Below, in pieces: positions 1 to 9,277 of a stretch of 64,000 bases of DNA (its first letter is position 1; every line of letters starts with the position of its first letter). Source of the DNA: CAYLRY01 sp964386535 (GTDB lineage Bacteria; Chloroflexota; Dehalococcoidia; Dehalococcoidales; UBA3254); contig CAYLRY010000008.1 of the NCBI GenBank assembly GCA_964386535.1, positions 1 through 64,000 of the forward strand. Direction: 5' to 3'. The notes under the pieces were generated by a model. That model made no database searches. It was given only the letters and a program-made list of their open reading frames with translations, and was not told the DNA's origin. The position numbers were made by a program, and so were the translations under genes.

Positions 1-2
1 GA

Positions 3-377
<375 letters not shown>

Positions 378-1409
378 ATGAGCGAGTTTGAGCAAGGAAA
401 TCTAAGGATATTTAGAAAATCAGGGGAAAATGTCTCACAGAAAAAGTTAGAGAAGCCTCTATTTTTAAACATTGAGCAGCATAATAATATTTTACAGCAA
501 AAACCGAATAACTTATTGAACGCCTCAATAGATGACCATGTCAAATTACTTAAGGATGCTCAATCAGAAAGATACTTTACTGATATAGCCACAGACTTGC
601 AGCATGCTTTTGGAAATAATTATGTACAACGTGTCTTTGAACGCATGAAAACCCAGCATATGAATGAGCATAAGGCGGCAAACACTCATTTACAAACAAA
701 CTACAGGGCTATTACCGGTGAACCGGCAGCATCCGAACCCGGAGACCAGGCAGAAGAAGAAAAACGTCTTTCAAATCAGGAAGAAGAATCAGCCAAAATT
801 GGAAGACTTAGAAGCGGATGGTACTTTTTTAATATAGGAAAGGTGGTTGATGATCCTATAAATCCACACCCTCAGTCAAATGTTGGAGGGTCTGCCGGTT
901 TTGAAATACGGGTTGATGAAACGGTATATGCCGAGCAAACGCCTGGACTTGGAGTGGGAGAAGAAACCTGGACTACCAGCGAATTGTTTAAAGTCCGGCT
1001 AAATGAATTGACTCTCCACATAATGATTTCTATCTGGCCACCGGACAGCGATAGGTTTAGGGCTATTGAGGAATTTGGATACTATTACGGCGGTCCTTAT
1101 AACCAGGAATTTCAGACCTATGATGGTGTATTGTTGCATGAGAATGTTCATAGAAAACAATATATCCAGTTCTGGGAAAAACATTACCCAGTGTTTGTCA
1201 CTGGAGTGAATTCCATAATTGCATCAAACAGCGCTGATGCACAGGATGAATTCAACAAACTGGAAATTGAACTCAGACAAAACATGGAAGCAGATAAACT
1301 CAATCAGGCTACGGAAGAAGAACCCTGCCGGCTTGAGTGGGAGTATTATCACCGACAGTATGATGCGCTTTCCCATTCACCAGCAGAATCGCTATCGGTC
1401 CCCGAATAG
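378..1409 (+). CDS. HExxH putative metallopeptidase with LQxxxGNxxVQR motif (eCIS-cargo-like)
   Basis: A 343-residue protein with no signal peptide or membrane segment. Residues 74-85 read LQHAFGNNYVQR. This matches the LQ...GN..VQR segment often seen near the N-terminus of DUF4157/eCIS_core-type proteins, which include cargo of extracellular contractile injection systems. Residues about 115-135 are a charged Glu/Lys-rich linker. The C-terminal part contains HENVH (H254, E255, H258), a zincin HExxH signature. A Glu in the LEWEYYH segment about 60 residues later could be the third ligand. The ATG follows GGAGG closely. The gene stands alone between tRNA-Val and an opposing operon, and no injection-system structural genes are nearby. 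Metal binding and proteolysis are inferred from the motif only. The family is not otherwise recognised. Confidence 0.6.
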   Translation: MSEFEQGNLRIFRKSGENVSQKKLEKPLFLNIEQHNNILQQKPNNLLNASIDDHVKLLKDAQSERYFTDIATDLQHAFGNNYVQRVFERMKTQHMNEHKAANTHLQTNYRAITGEPAASEPGDQAEEEKRLSNQEEESAKIGRLRSGWYFFNIGKVVDDPINPHPQSNVGGSAGFEIRVDETVYAEQTPGLGVGEETWTTSELFKVRLNELTLHIMISIWPPDSDRFRAIEEFGYYYGGPYNQEFQTYDGVLLHENVHRKQYIQFWEKHYPVFVTGVNSIIASNSADAQDEFNKLEIELRQNMEADKLNQATEEEPCRLEWEYYHRQYDALSHSPAESLSVPE

Positions 1410-1445
1410 CCGGAGTAAAAGTGGAAAATAAAGTAAATTATTGTA

Positions 1446-1486
1446 TTACCGGCTCCAGAAAATCGGATATTCTCCGGAGCCGGTAA
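1446..1486. terminator. 11-bp perfect hairpin between convergent genes
   Basis: TTACCGGCTCC at 1446-1456 is exactly complementary to GGAGCCGGTAA at 1476-1486. It lies between the convergent ends of the HExxH gene and the AOR gene. The run after the right arm is A-rich then TTT, so it is not a classic U-tract on either strand. It may be a terminator or an RNA-stabilising hairpin. An 11-bp tandem duplication (CATATGTTGGT twice) follows at 1495-1516. Confidence 0.5.
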
Positions 1487-1587
1487 AAAAATTTCATATG
1501 TTGGTCATATGTTGGTCTGAGTAAAGAGATTTAAGATCTGGAAAAAATAAAGCTATATACGTCCTAAGTACTGGTCAAAACCCTATC

Positions 1588-3459
1588 CTATTTTTTCCCC
1601 CCTTCTCCGCCTGCGCTGGATGCGATAGGAGGTGGAGATGGCGTCGGCCAAAGCGCTTCTGCTACATCATCCAATCCCAGCCAGAGCAACTTTTTCTTGC
1701 TGGGTTTGCCGGTAACCAAATCCCAATCCAGTGCGCCTAAATTCCACAGATCCAGAGACTCAGCGCTGGAAGTTACCCCAGCTAAGGGCCCATCTTTCAA
1801 TGGTGGTTTGCCAATCACCCTGGAAGGGTAATTCCATTTAAGTTCGAAAATACCTTCCCGCAAATTAAAGACGTGTCTTAAATTAAGGATCCTTTCACCA
1901 GTCCTGAGCACCTCTTCCTCTGTGATATTCCAGCCGGTAGCCGCATTTAAAAAACCAGCGATCTTTTTGGCTGTATCAGGGGCCCGTCCGAAACCATATC
2001 CAATCATACATAAACCGGTTGAGTTTACCAGCATATTGGTGAATCCTGCTGGGCCAAAGTTCTGCGTATGCCGGCCAGGGGTTGGATCCATGCGGTAACC
2101 GGCAAAGATGGGTTTCCCATTCATCATCAGTTTGGGATCATGCATGCCTACTTCCTGACCCCCTACGTGGATGGCGAATTTTTCCGATCCTTTACCAATT
2201 CTTTCAGATGCCTTTTTTACACCATCCGCCAGAATATCTCCAAGACCTTCTCTTTTCGCCATCATCTCAGTCATAGCTACCAGGGCTCTGTGGTGGCCCC
2301 ATTTCAATTCAATGCCATTCGTATCCTGTCTGGTGAGTATCCCATTCTCAAAACACTCAATGGCAAAGGCCATTACAGTACCGGCCGAAATAGTATCCAG
2401 ACCGTAGCGGTTGCAGATATCATTAAGTTTATTGATAGCTTCATGGCTATTATTCAGGCAGTTGCTTCCGAAGGCGGCTTGAGTCTCATACTCCGGCCGG
2501 CGGGATCCGGCGGAATACTTATATTCCCCACTACCTTCTTTAATAACAGCTTTACAGGCAATCGGGCAACGCCAGCAGCCTGACAATTTCATTACATAGT
2601 TACTGGCAATATAATCCGCATCAAATTCTTTCCTCTCCGGCAAATCGATAACACCCACCCCTCCCCAGTTTTTCACTGGAGCATCTCCGCTGTGGACAGA
2701 TGCGAAAGTCATTGATGAGGTGCCGTATTTATGAAAGCGTTCCATAAATGATTTCCCGTCCGGACCAGGAACCTGCAATGACTTAATATGTTCCATTCTA
2801 AGTTTCTGTAATGTCTCCTTATCGGCCACCGGGACTTCCTGGCCGCCCACAGCGGCAATCGCTTTGAGTCTCTTGGATCCCATAACTGCGCCTAATCCGG
2901 AACGTCCGGCGGCTGATCCTTTGTCAGTCATGATTGACGAAATGAGAGCCAGCTTTTCTCCAGACGGACCGATACAGCTAACCCGGCATTGACTGCCGTA
3001 TTCTGTCATTAGAATGTCTTCAGTCTCATAGGTGTCTTTGCCCCAGAGATGACTGGCTTCTTTCAATTCAACCTGGTTCTGTTTAATCAGAAGATATACC
3101 GGTCTGGGTGAAATACCGGTAAAGAAAACGCCGTCGTAGCCGGCCATCTTTAAATACGGTCCAAACTCCCCTCCTGAATTGGCATCTCCCCAGCCTCCCG
3201 TTAGTGGTGATTTGGCGACTACACCATAACGAGCGCCGGTAGGGGTGGCAGTACCGGTTAGAGTTCCAGCAATAACGCCAAGCATGTTGTCCGGTCCCAA
3301 AGGATCAACCCCGGGTTTCATACGATCGTAAAGGATACGGACGCCGATTCCGTAACCACCCAGATAATCTCTGTAGAGGCTCTCTCCGGGAGTCTCTTCT
3401 TTAATAGCTCCTGTGGTCAGGTCCACAAAGAGCAACTTTCCCAAGAACCCTTTAGCCAT
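1588..3459 (-). CDS. Aldehyde:ferredoxin oxidoreductase (AOR) family protein
   Basis: A 623-residue protein, the usual AOR length (about 600-620). The N-terminal AOR domain starts with GFLGKLLFVDLTTG and carries the conserved KSPLTGGWGDANSGG segment. The [4Fe-4S] ligands are CWRCPIAC (C295, C298, C302) plus C484 in TGLC. These match Cys288/291/295 and Cys494 of the Pyrococcus enzyme. The family binds a tungsten (or Mo) bis-pterin cofactor and interconverts carboxylic acids or CoA-related aldehydes and aldehydes with ferredoxin. Substrate is not predictable. The C-terminal 20 residues are Pro/Gly/Ser-rich and nonconserved. The ATG is preceded by AAGGAGG. It is the last gene of the leftward catabolic cluster. 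A Mo/W importer at 44.5-47.3 kb could supply its metal. Confidence 0.93.
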   Translation of the reverse strand: MAKGFLGKLLFVDLTTGAIKEETPGESLYRDYLGGYGIGVRILYDRMKPGVDPLGPDNMLGVIAGTLTGTATPTGARYGVVAKSPLTGGWGDANSGGEFGPYLKMAGYDGVFFTGISPRPVYLLIKQNQVELKEASHLWGKDTYETEDILMTEYGSQCRVSCIGPSGEKLALISSIMTDKGSAAGRSGLGAVMGSKRLKAIAAVGGQEVPVADKETLQKLRMEHIKSLQVPGPDGKSFMERFHKYGTSSMTFASVHSGDAPVKNWGGVGVIDLPERKEFDADYIASNYVMKLSGCWRCPIACKAVIKEGSGEYKYSAGSRRPEYETQAAFGSNCLNNSHEAINKLNDICNRYGLDTISAGTVMAFAIECFENGILTRQDTNGIELKWGHHRALVAMTEMMAKREGLGDILADGVKKASERIGKGSEKFAIHVGGQEVGMHDPKLMMNGKPIFAGYRMDPTPGRHTQNFGPAGFTNMLVNSTGLCMIGYGFGRAPDTAKKIAGFLNAATGWNITEEEVLRTGERILNLRHVFNLREGIFELKWNYPSRVIGKPPLKDGPLAGVTSSAESLDLWNLGALDWDLVTGKPSKKKLLWLGLDDVAEALWPTPSPPPIASSAGGEGGKK

Positions 3460-3586
3460 TTTTCCTCCTTGTATTAATCACTGTATAGGGCAAAGATTTA
3501 AACTATTCCGGTTCAAACAACATCTGCCCTATGTAATTATAGTTCACATTATTAAACCATGCGCTGTAACGGTTGACAGTATTAAG

Positions 3587-3620
3587 CCAGAGGTGGGAAA
3601 TCCATATTTCCTGCCTCTGG
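3587..3620 (-). other. Long hairpin just after the enolase-superfamily gene
   Basis: The arms at 3587-3601 and 3606-3620 form a nearly perfect 15-bp stem with a four-base loop. It lies 12 bases past the stop codon of the gene ending at 3632 and upstream of the AOR start. No U-tract follows on the minus strand. An intra-operon processing or stabilising hairpin, or partial attenuation before the AOR gene, is more likely than a full terminator. A second inverted repeat (ATAGGGCA/TGCCCTAT) lies at about 3485-3530. Confidence 0.45.
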
Positions 3621-3631
3621 AGCAATATTTA

Positions 3632-4807
3632 TTATTTGCCCAAGATAATCCCACTCTTACCCGGGGTAATGAATTTGGGTACGTTCTTGTCTACGAGTTC
3701 GATCCCTAATCCGGGGCCGTCCGGCACCATGAAGTAGCCGTCTTTGTACGCCATAGGCTTGACAATAAGATCGCCTTCGACGTTGGCAATATTGGTGGTA
3801 TCAAACTTGCTGTACATGACGATAGGGCCAAAGTTCGCATGGGCCAGCTTGCCGTATTCCGCTTTGGAGGCCAGCCAGTGCGCCTGAGCTACGGTCTCAA
3901 ATGGGGAGGGATTGCCTCCGCAGAACATGCCCAGGTTGGCTGTCGTGGCAATATAGCCCCACTTGATGGCCGGAGTGATGCCTCCGCACCAGACCACCTT
4001 CAGGCCCACCATATCGGCGGCGCCTTTTTTGATGCAGTCCATGAGTCCGTAAATGGTAGTGCTGGACTCATGGGCGGCAATGGGTGTTCTCAATTGCTTG
4101 TGCAGCAAGGCCAGACCATCGACATCCCAGTAAGGTATCGGTTGCTCCAGTTTGAACAGGTTAAATTCCTCCAGCCTCCGGCCGAGGTCCAGCGCCGAGG
4201 TATAGTCATAGCCGCCGTTGGTATCCACGCACAGCTCGATATCGGGGCGGTCGCCGATGGCCTTCCTGACTGCCCGCACGTTGGCTACATCGGCTGCCAT
4301 ATCCGGGTTTCCCCAGTTAGGTCCAGCTTTCAAAGAGATACTCTTGCAGCCACCGGCTAACAGCTCCAGGGCCTCTTCAGCCCTGGCTTCAGGCGTTTTA
4401 CTCTTATGCCCGGTAATAAAATAGTTGTATTTCAGTTTGGGGTTAGCTTTGCCTCCCAGGAGCTTCCATACCGGCTGATTGACTGCTTTTCCCGCCAGAT
4501 CCCAGAGGGCGAAGTCCAGGGTAGAAGCGGCTGGTGGAAACTTGATCATGTCATTATAAAGGTAAGTGTTGATTTTAGCCCAAATGCCGTCCCTGTCCAG
4601 GGGGTCTGCACCGATAAGGATGGGTTCCCAGACTTTCATCATCGTGAGTATCACATCCTGGACACCCTCGGGGTAACAGGCTCCGCTATCGGCATAACCG
4701 ATGACCCCTTCATCAGTGTAAATTTTAATCAGGACAACTTTGGCAATGGTCCCCTGCAAAGGGCGAGGCAGGGAGAGAGGGGTTAATTCTATTCTGGTGA
4801 TTTTCAC
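3632..4807 (-). CDS. Enolase-superfamily (mandelate racemase/muconate lactonizing) enzyme
   Basis: A 391-residue protein with an N-terminal capping domain (about 1-120) and a beta/alpha barrel. The three metal ligands are visible as D195 (VDTNGG), E221 (LEQP) and E247 (AHESS). K160 (SLKAG) sits at the end of strand 2, where mandelate racemase has a KxK pair. K270 (GLKVVW) matches the second-side Lys of the muconate lactonizing subgroup. This places it nearer to MLE/acid-sugar dehydratase-like members than to mandelate racemase. The substrate is unknown, presumably a hydroxy-carboxylate. The start is GTG with GAGGAG upstream. It has a close paralogue at 10439-11620 on the other side of the IclR gene, which suggests the two act on related substrates or isomers. 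Confidence 0.9.
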   Translation of the reverse strand: MKITRIELTPLSLPRPLQGTIAKVVLIKIYTDEGVIGYADSGACYPEGVQDVILTMMKVWEPILIGADPLDRDGIWAKINTYLYNDMIKFPPAASTLDFALWDLAGKAVNQPVWKLLGGKANPKLKYNYFITGHKSKTPEARAEEALELLAGGCKSISLKAGPNWGNPDMAADVANVRAVRKAIGDRPDIELCVDTNGGYDYTSALDLGRRLEEFNLFKLEQPIPYWDVDGLALLHKQLRTPIAAHESSTTIYGLMDCIKKGAADMVGLKVVWCGGITPAIKWGYIATTANLGMFCGGNPSPFETVAQAHWLASKAEYGKLAHANFGPIVMYSKFDTTNIANVEGDLIVKPMAYKDGYFMVPDGPGLGIELVDKNVPKFITPGKSGIILGK

Positions 4808-4986
4808 TATTCTGCTCCTCTTTTAATTTTTTATTTTTTTGACAGATCATATTTGACTGTACTGCAAAAAAGTAGTATTTGAACGTTTTGGTCAGAAATT
4901 TAGCCTCGAAAATTAGCATAAAATACAATTCTAAGACCTTTTTGCACTTGAGCCATATTTAAATATATAGTAGCCTGGCCTATTAG

Positions 4987-5715
4987 TTACCGGAGTTCTT
5001 CGGTTACCTCAGGGAAAACACGCTGGTAAGCCTCAGCATATACTATTTGTTTTTTCTCGGAGTTACGGGCTGCCTGAACGCCCCGATTAAGCGCTACTCG
5101 GGTATAGTATTCCCAGAGATACTCCTGTGCGGTTAACACTTCAAAGGCCTTCCGTTTTTTCTCCCATACCGGTGTAATATCCAATAATACGTTGGGCTTC
5201 CAGTTGCACTGTTCGGTCTGATGCGGTTCAAACAGAAAGACCGGCGGCGCACCAAGTATCTTTTCACCCGGGTTATGACCCGGCGCTTGTGCCACAATCC
5301 GGGCCTCCTGAGCGACATGTGCTGCCTGCGGATGGTCAAAATTATAGGGGTCCTCCAGCGAATGGGTCAAGATGAAACGTGGTTGAACCGAGCGGTAGAT
5401 ACTTACCAGCCTATCCAGGTCCGCTCGTGAAAAACCCAGAGGATAATCACCGCAGTCGAAAAACTCCACTTTACCACCCAATACGGCTGCGGCCTCAAGG
5501 GCTTCGGCCCGGCGTAGTTCCTTTACCTGCTCAACAGTCATGCCTTTCTCTTTCCAGAGCTTGGCTGACTCGCCTCGCTCTCCGAAAGAAAGGCAGACAA
5601 TCTTCACATCCCATCCCCAACTGGCATATAAAGCTATGGCCCCACCGGCTCTCCAAACGAAGTCCCCGGTATGGGCGCTTACCACCAGAGCTGTCTTGAC
5701 TTGACTATCTGCCAT
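4987..5715 (-). CDS. PIG-L family hydratase, 4-oxalomesaconate hydratase-like (GalB type)
   Basis: A 242-residue LmbE/PIG-L fold protein. The usual PHPDDE motif reads AHTGDF (H15, D18), followed by a GERGESAKLW segment. A later HSLEDPYNFDH segment supplies H118, D122 and H128. This pattern (AHxxDFVWRAGGAIALYA..., LSFGERGESAKLW, THSLxDPYNxDH) is what I recall of Pseudomonas GalB, a zinc-dependent 4-oxalomesaconate hydratase of gallate/protocatechuate meta-cleavage catabolism, rather than of sugar deacetylases. The next upstream gene (5758-6483) resembles the aldolase that would use its product, which supports the call. The ATG has an AGGAG site. No ring-cleaving dioxygenase is in the window, so the true substrate may be another unsaturated tricarboxylate. 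Confidence 0.8.
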   Translation of the reverse strand: MADSQVKTALVVSAHTGDFVWRAGGAIALYASWGWDVKIVCLSFGERGESAKLWKEKGMTVEQVKELRRAEALEAAAVLGGKVEFFDCGDYPLGFSRADLDRLVSIYRSVQPRFILTHSLEDPYNFDHPQAAHVAQEARIVAQAPGHNPGEKILGAPPVFLFEPHQTEQCNWKPNVLLDITPVWEKKRKAFEVLTAQEYLWEYYTRVALNRGVQAARNSEKKQIVYAEAYQRVFPEVTEELR

Positions 5716-5757
5716 AATTCTTCTCCTCGCTGATTTTGCTCTGCAGCTATTTCAGGT

Positions 5758-6483
5758 TTATTTTTGCTTTAGGCTGTCAGATTTATGAACCTCTTCCAGT
5801 GTCTGGTAGTATTTGACTCCCAGTCTGGCAAGGACATCACGGAATCCATAAAAATCGACGCCGAGTTGTCCGGCCTCGATTTTTCTTGAGGTTTCCTGTT
5901 CCTTTTTTTCACGGTTGAGAGATTTTTCCAGCGCATCAGGAATGTCTTCGCGTTTCACGACGACCACGCCATCGTCATCAGCAACGATAAGGTCACCGGG
6001 ATTGATAAGCACGCCGGCACACACTGCGGGAGCATTGACCCAGCCGGCCCGGTTTTTTGTCGTTCCTGTACAAACAATTGCCGTGGTCCAAACAGGTAGT
6101 CCAAGTTTTTTTAATCTCAGGGTATCCCTTACCCCACCGTCCATTATAACCGCCCGGACTCCACGCAGTATCAGGCTTTTAGCCAGCAGTTCACCGAGCA
6201 TACCGTGCTTATTGGCCTCACCTTCAGTGGTGACCACCAGAACATCCCCCGGCTGACAGCACTCCACAGCGGCGTGTATCATGAGGTTATCACCGGCCGG
6301 GCAAATTACGGTCACGGCTGGCCCGCAAACCGTTACTCCTTGCTGGATTGGTCTCATGGTGGTATCCAGAAGTCCTGTTTGTCCCTGCGCTTCGAAAACT
6401 GTGGCCACACCCAACCTCGCGAATTCCAGGCAGGTCTTTTCCTCACAGCGGGGAGTGTCAATGACAATATACCGTTCTGTCAT
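5758..6483 (-). CDS. RraA/HMG-CHA aldolase family protein (4-carboxy-4-hydroxy-2-oxoadipate aldolase-like)
   Basis: A 241-residue RraA-fold protein. It contains GELLA (97-101) and DGGVRD (115-120), with R119 and D120 as in class II pyruvate aldolases of the HMG/CHA type. There is also a PAGDN loop at 62-66. These aldolases cleave 4-carboxy-4-hydroxy-2-oxoadipate to pyruvate and oxaloacetate and often decarboxylate oxaloacetate. The gene is next to the GalB-like hydratase, the previous step of that pathway, with a 42-base gap. The RNase E regulator RraA is an alternative, but the full GELLA...GxRD signature and neighbours favour the aldolase. An AGGAGC site lies upstream of the ATG. Confidence 0.82.
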   Translation of the reverse strand: MTERYIVIDTPRCEEKTCLEFARLGVATVFEAQGQTGLLDTTMRPIQQGVTVCGPAVTVICPAGDNLMIHAAVECCQPGDVLVVTTEGEANKHGMLGELLAKSLILRGVRAVIMDGGVRDTLRLKKLGLPVWTTAIVCTGTTKNRAGWVNAPAVCAGVLINPGDLIVADDDGVVVVKREDIPDALEKSLNREKKEQETSRKIEAGQLGVDFYGFRDVLARLGVKYYQTLEEVHKSDSLKQK

Positions 6484-6511
6484 ATCTTATTAGCTCCTGA
6501 GTAAATTTTTT

Positions 6512-7390
6512 TCATTTAACCAGGGTGGCTGGATTATCAACAATCATGACTCTGATTTCGTTTTCGGAAAAGCCTTTTTCTATTAGTTTTTGACTAAATA
6601 ACGCCAGCCCTTCGTCCGGGAAGCCACCACCTGTGTGCCCCAGATCAGTAGTCAGTACTATATGCTTTGGCCCGATCTCGCGAATCTGTTCGACGACAAT
6701 ATCCCACGAAACCTTGCCGGTAGCCGGAGTGTTGTAGCAATGCTCAACAAAGGCGCCGGGCTTCAGCAGTTCCTTCTGTTCTTCAATAGAATAAAATGTA
6801 GAAGGAAAATCTGCATGGGTGATAATAATACGCTCCACTTTACGTTCCTGAGCCGCCTTAACCAGCGCAAAGGTCTCCTCATGGGAAAGGTGACTGGTAG
6901 CCATAATCATTTTATACCTGGCAATAACATCCAGAACATCAAAGACTTCAGGTACCAGCTTCCCGTTTTTTAGTATGTAAATAGTGGGAGAATTGATCCC
7001 CTCAGCCTTCAACTGATCTAATATTTTAGTCCAATAGGCGCGTTTATTTTGGGGGGTGTTTGCCTGAGATTCCCGTTCATGCCGGGAGTCTGTAGTGGGG
7101 AACCAGACAAGTTTGGCTCCTGACCTCCCTGCCATATCCACGGCCATAGGGTTGATACCGCCTACAGCGCTATTTAAGGTTATAGTGCCGATGGCGTTAC
7201 AAGCGGGAAACATTTTGCGGATTATTTCAGCGCGCTCGGAGGTACAAAAATAATGCGATTTGATGGCGTAGCCTTTCATTCCTGAGTTGATGATGCGTTG
7301 TGCCATCTCGATGTCATCGAATTTACGCGGAAGGACATCAGGAGCGGAATGGACATGCAGATCATATGCGTCGTGTAAAAGAGCGTTCAA
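6512..7390 (-). CDS. Amidohydrolase-like (DUF6282-type) metal-dependent hydrolase
   Basis: About 292 residues. The N-terminal YDLHVHSAPD gives an HxH metal-binding pair (H12, H14). A later ATSHLSHEE, ITHADFPS and TTDLGHTGGG supply candidate His/Asp ligands in the order expected of a TIM-barrel amidohydrolase. A TTG start at 7390 is chosen because AAAGGAGGG lies eight bases before it; an upstream in-frame TTG would place that site inside the gene. Its place beside GalB- and LigK-like genes suggests a lactonase or hydrolase feeding the same tricarboxylate route, analogous to the pyrone-dicarboxylate lactonase LigI. That role is inference. Confidence 0.72.
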   Translation of the reverse strand: MNALLHDAYDLHVHSAPDVLPRKFDDIEMAQRIINSGMKGYAIKSHYFCTSERAEIIRKMFPACNAIGTITLNSAVGGINPMAVDMAGRSGAKLVWFPTTDSRHERESQANTPQNKRAYWTKILDQLKAEGINSPTIYILKNGKLVPEVFDVLDVIARYKMIMATSHLSHEETFALVKAAQERKVERIIITHADFPSTFYSIEEQKELLKPGAFVEHCYNTPATGKVSWDIVVEQIREIGPKHIVLTTDLGHTGGGFPDEGLALFSQKLIEKGFSENEIRVMIVDNPATLVK

Positions 7391-7485
7391 AACATTACCC
7401 TCCTTTAAATGCAATACAGACCAGATCCGTACTGGCTATTAAATCGATATATACTGGCTGGCGCATGCCAGCCAGTATGGTATCC

Positions 7486-9198
7486 TTACTTGCTTACCCA
7501 GATATTTTCTACATCCCAGAACGCTGGCGACGCAGAACTGGCAGGGGCGCGGGTTCCCAGACCCGTATCATGGACCTTATCGGAAACTACCCACAGGCTA
7601 GACTCCCAGTAGATAGGTATAAAGGTGCAATCATCATAAATGACCTGGGAAGCTTTCTGCATGGATGCCTTTTCCGGCACTATAGGACCAGTGCCTATTT
7701 CATCGTAGACAGCCTTCCAGTCAGGCGCATCTTTGACTACAGTATAACGAGAAGTGCGGCCTGGTGGGAAGTTATAACCGATTGTAGCCAGAATGCTTCC
7801 CTCAAACGGAGTCATGTTCATTAAGAGGGCGTTTTTCCATCCCTTGGCCAGATAATCAGCTTGCTTAGCTGTGGTGATAAATTCAATTTCAGTACTAATT
7901 TTTACTGCGGCGAGATTGGCCTGGACGGCCTGCAAGACATTTCTATCCATGGTATCAAGGGCAATTATACGAGTGTTGAAACCATCAGCGTACCCGGCTT
8001 CAGCTAACAGGGCTTTAGCCTTGGCCACATCATACTTGCGTCCGGTGATCGTGGGTACATAAGCCGGCGCTTCCGGGCTGGCTGGTTGCGTGGCAGCTTT
8101 CCAGAAGCCCAGTCCAAAGGTCTTGGCGATGCCTTCTTTATCAATCGCATATTCCACAGCCTGACGTACCTGAATCTTGGAGTAAGGTGAATCAGCATTG
8201 GCGCTGTCCGGCATTAGACTCATGGAGTCCGCCGGCTGTGATATGACCTGGTACCCCTGCACTGCCAACTGGAAGGCATTCAAAGGGTTGCTGGTGGCAT
8301 TTAAGATGATTGGATCGTTGGAGCTAGAGGTAAAAAGAGCTTTTTGTGTCATCGGATCTTTAACAAACACAAATTTGATACTGTCCAGATTGGGCTTGCC
8401 GGTATTCCAGTAATTGGGATTACGTTTTGCGAAAAATGAGACATCTCTTTGCCAGTCTGACTGCACATAGGCGCCGGTGCCTACAATGTGTTCCTTGACC
8501 CAATCAATACCGTTTTTCTCGTAAGCGGTGGGAGACACCATATAATTCTGGTACTTGGCAAAAGCCGGAAAGATGGAGTTACGTTGCATAGTCATGGGGA
8601 CTGAAAGGGTATAATCATCAATTACGTCCAGGGATTTATAGTAACTTACGCTGGCATACAACTTCGAATTAATCTGTTGTTGCATATTCCATTTGAGAGC
8701 CTGAGCATTCACCTCCGTTCCATCGGAGAACTTTACGCCTTTTTTAACATGCCAGATGATGGTAGGAGGATTATTCTGATATTCCAGAGAAGCGAGTTGC
8801 TCCGTGAGTTTACCATCATTTCCTTCTTTGAGAAGCGTTTCCATACAAACTTGCTGGCAGACGTTGCCGCTGGCAAACAAAAAAGAAGCCCCGATGGGAC
8901 CTGCAGGACCATTGGGCTCAATCCAAGTCAAAGTACCGCCGAGGTGCGAACTGGTTGTTTCTGATGCGGGTTTGGTTGCCGGGGGAGCAATAGTTGCCGG
9001 CCCGGCTGCAGATGTGACCGGCACCGTGGTAGATGGGATTGGAGCGCTGATGGTAGTTGTTACTGGAGATAATATGTTTGTTTTTGGAGGCGTGGTCGTT
9101 GCAGGAGTCGGCGTGGTGTTCGGGGAACTGCAGCCGACCGCTAACAACACGCAGAGCAGGAATATGGATAGGGCAATCACCATAAATGGTTTTTTCAT
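7486..9198 (-). CDS. Family 5 (Dpp/Opp-type) solute-binding lipoprotein
   Basis: A 570-residue protein. It has a lipoprotein signal peptide with lipobox LLAVGC (C23), then a Pro/Thr/Ser-rich linker to about residue 80. An SBP_bac_5 domain follows, with the typical WHVKKGVKFSDGTEVNA segment and the later DSANADSPYSKIQVRQAVEYAIDKE region. Such proteins capture peptides, opines, nickel or organic acids outside the membrane for an ABC importer. No permease or ATPase gene accompanies it, so it must use a transporter encoded elsewhere. A paralogue lies at 54814-56511 with near-identical blocks such as DSANADSP and RKYDxAKAKALL. It is the first gene of the leftward catabolic cluster and probably binds its substrate. 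Confidence 0.92.
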   Translation of the reverse strand: MKKPFMVIALSIFLLCVLLAVGCSSPNTTPTPATTTPPKTNILSPVTTTISAPIPSTTVPVTSAAGPATIAPPATKPASETTSSHLGGTLTWIEPNGPAGPIGASFLFASGNVCQQVCMETLLKEGNDGKLTEQLASLEYQNNPPTIIWHVKKGVKFSDGTEVNAQALKWNMQQQINSKLYASVSYYKSLDVIDDYTLSVPMTMQRNSIFPAFAKYQNYMVSPTAYEKNGIDWVKEHIVGTGAYVQSDWQRDVSFFAKRNPNYWNTGKPNLDSIKFVFVKDPMTQKALFTSSSNDPIILNATSNPLNAFQLAVQGYQVISQPADSMSLMPDSANADSPYSKIQVRQAVEYAIDKEGIAKTFGLGFWKAATQPASPEAPAYVPTITGRKYDVAKAKALLAEAGYADGFNTRIIALDTMDRNVLQAVQANLAAVKISTEIEFITTAKQADYLAKGWKNALLMNMTPFEGSILATIGYNFPPGRTSRYTVVKDAPDWKAVYDEIGTGPIVPEKASMQKASQVIYDDCTFIPIYWESSLWVVSDKVHDTGLGTRAPASSASPAFWDVENIWVSK

Positions 9199-9277
9199 TT
9201 TACTAACCTACCTTCCTTTTAGTCAATCTTAATAATCGTCCTGTTTGGCGTTGTCCAATCTAAAATATTTATTCCTA

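Noticed and set aside
2068..2583. A 171-codon plus-strand frame inside the AOR gene
   Set aside because: It is a shadow: the opposite strand encodes a full-length AOR with all cluster cysteines, and this frame has no ribosome site or domain.
5133..5699. Several short frames opposite or within the GalB-like gene
   Set aside because: All lack ribosome sites and lie within a gene with conserved catalytic motifs.
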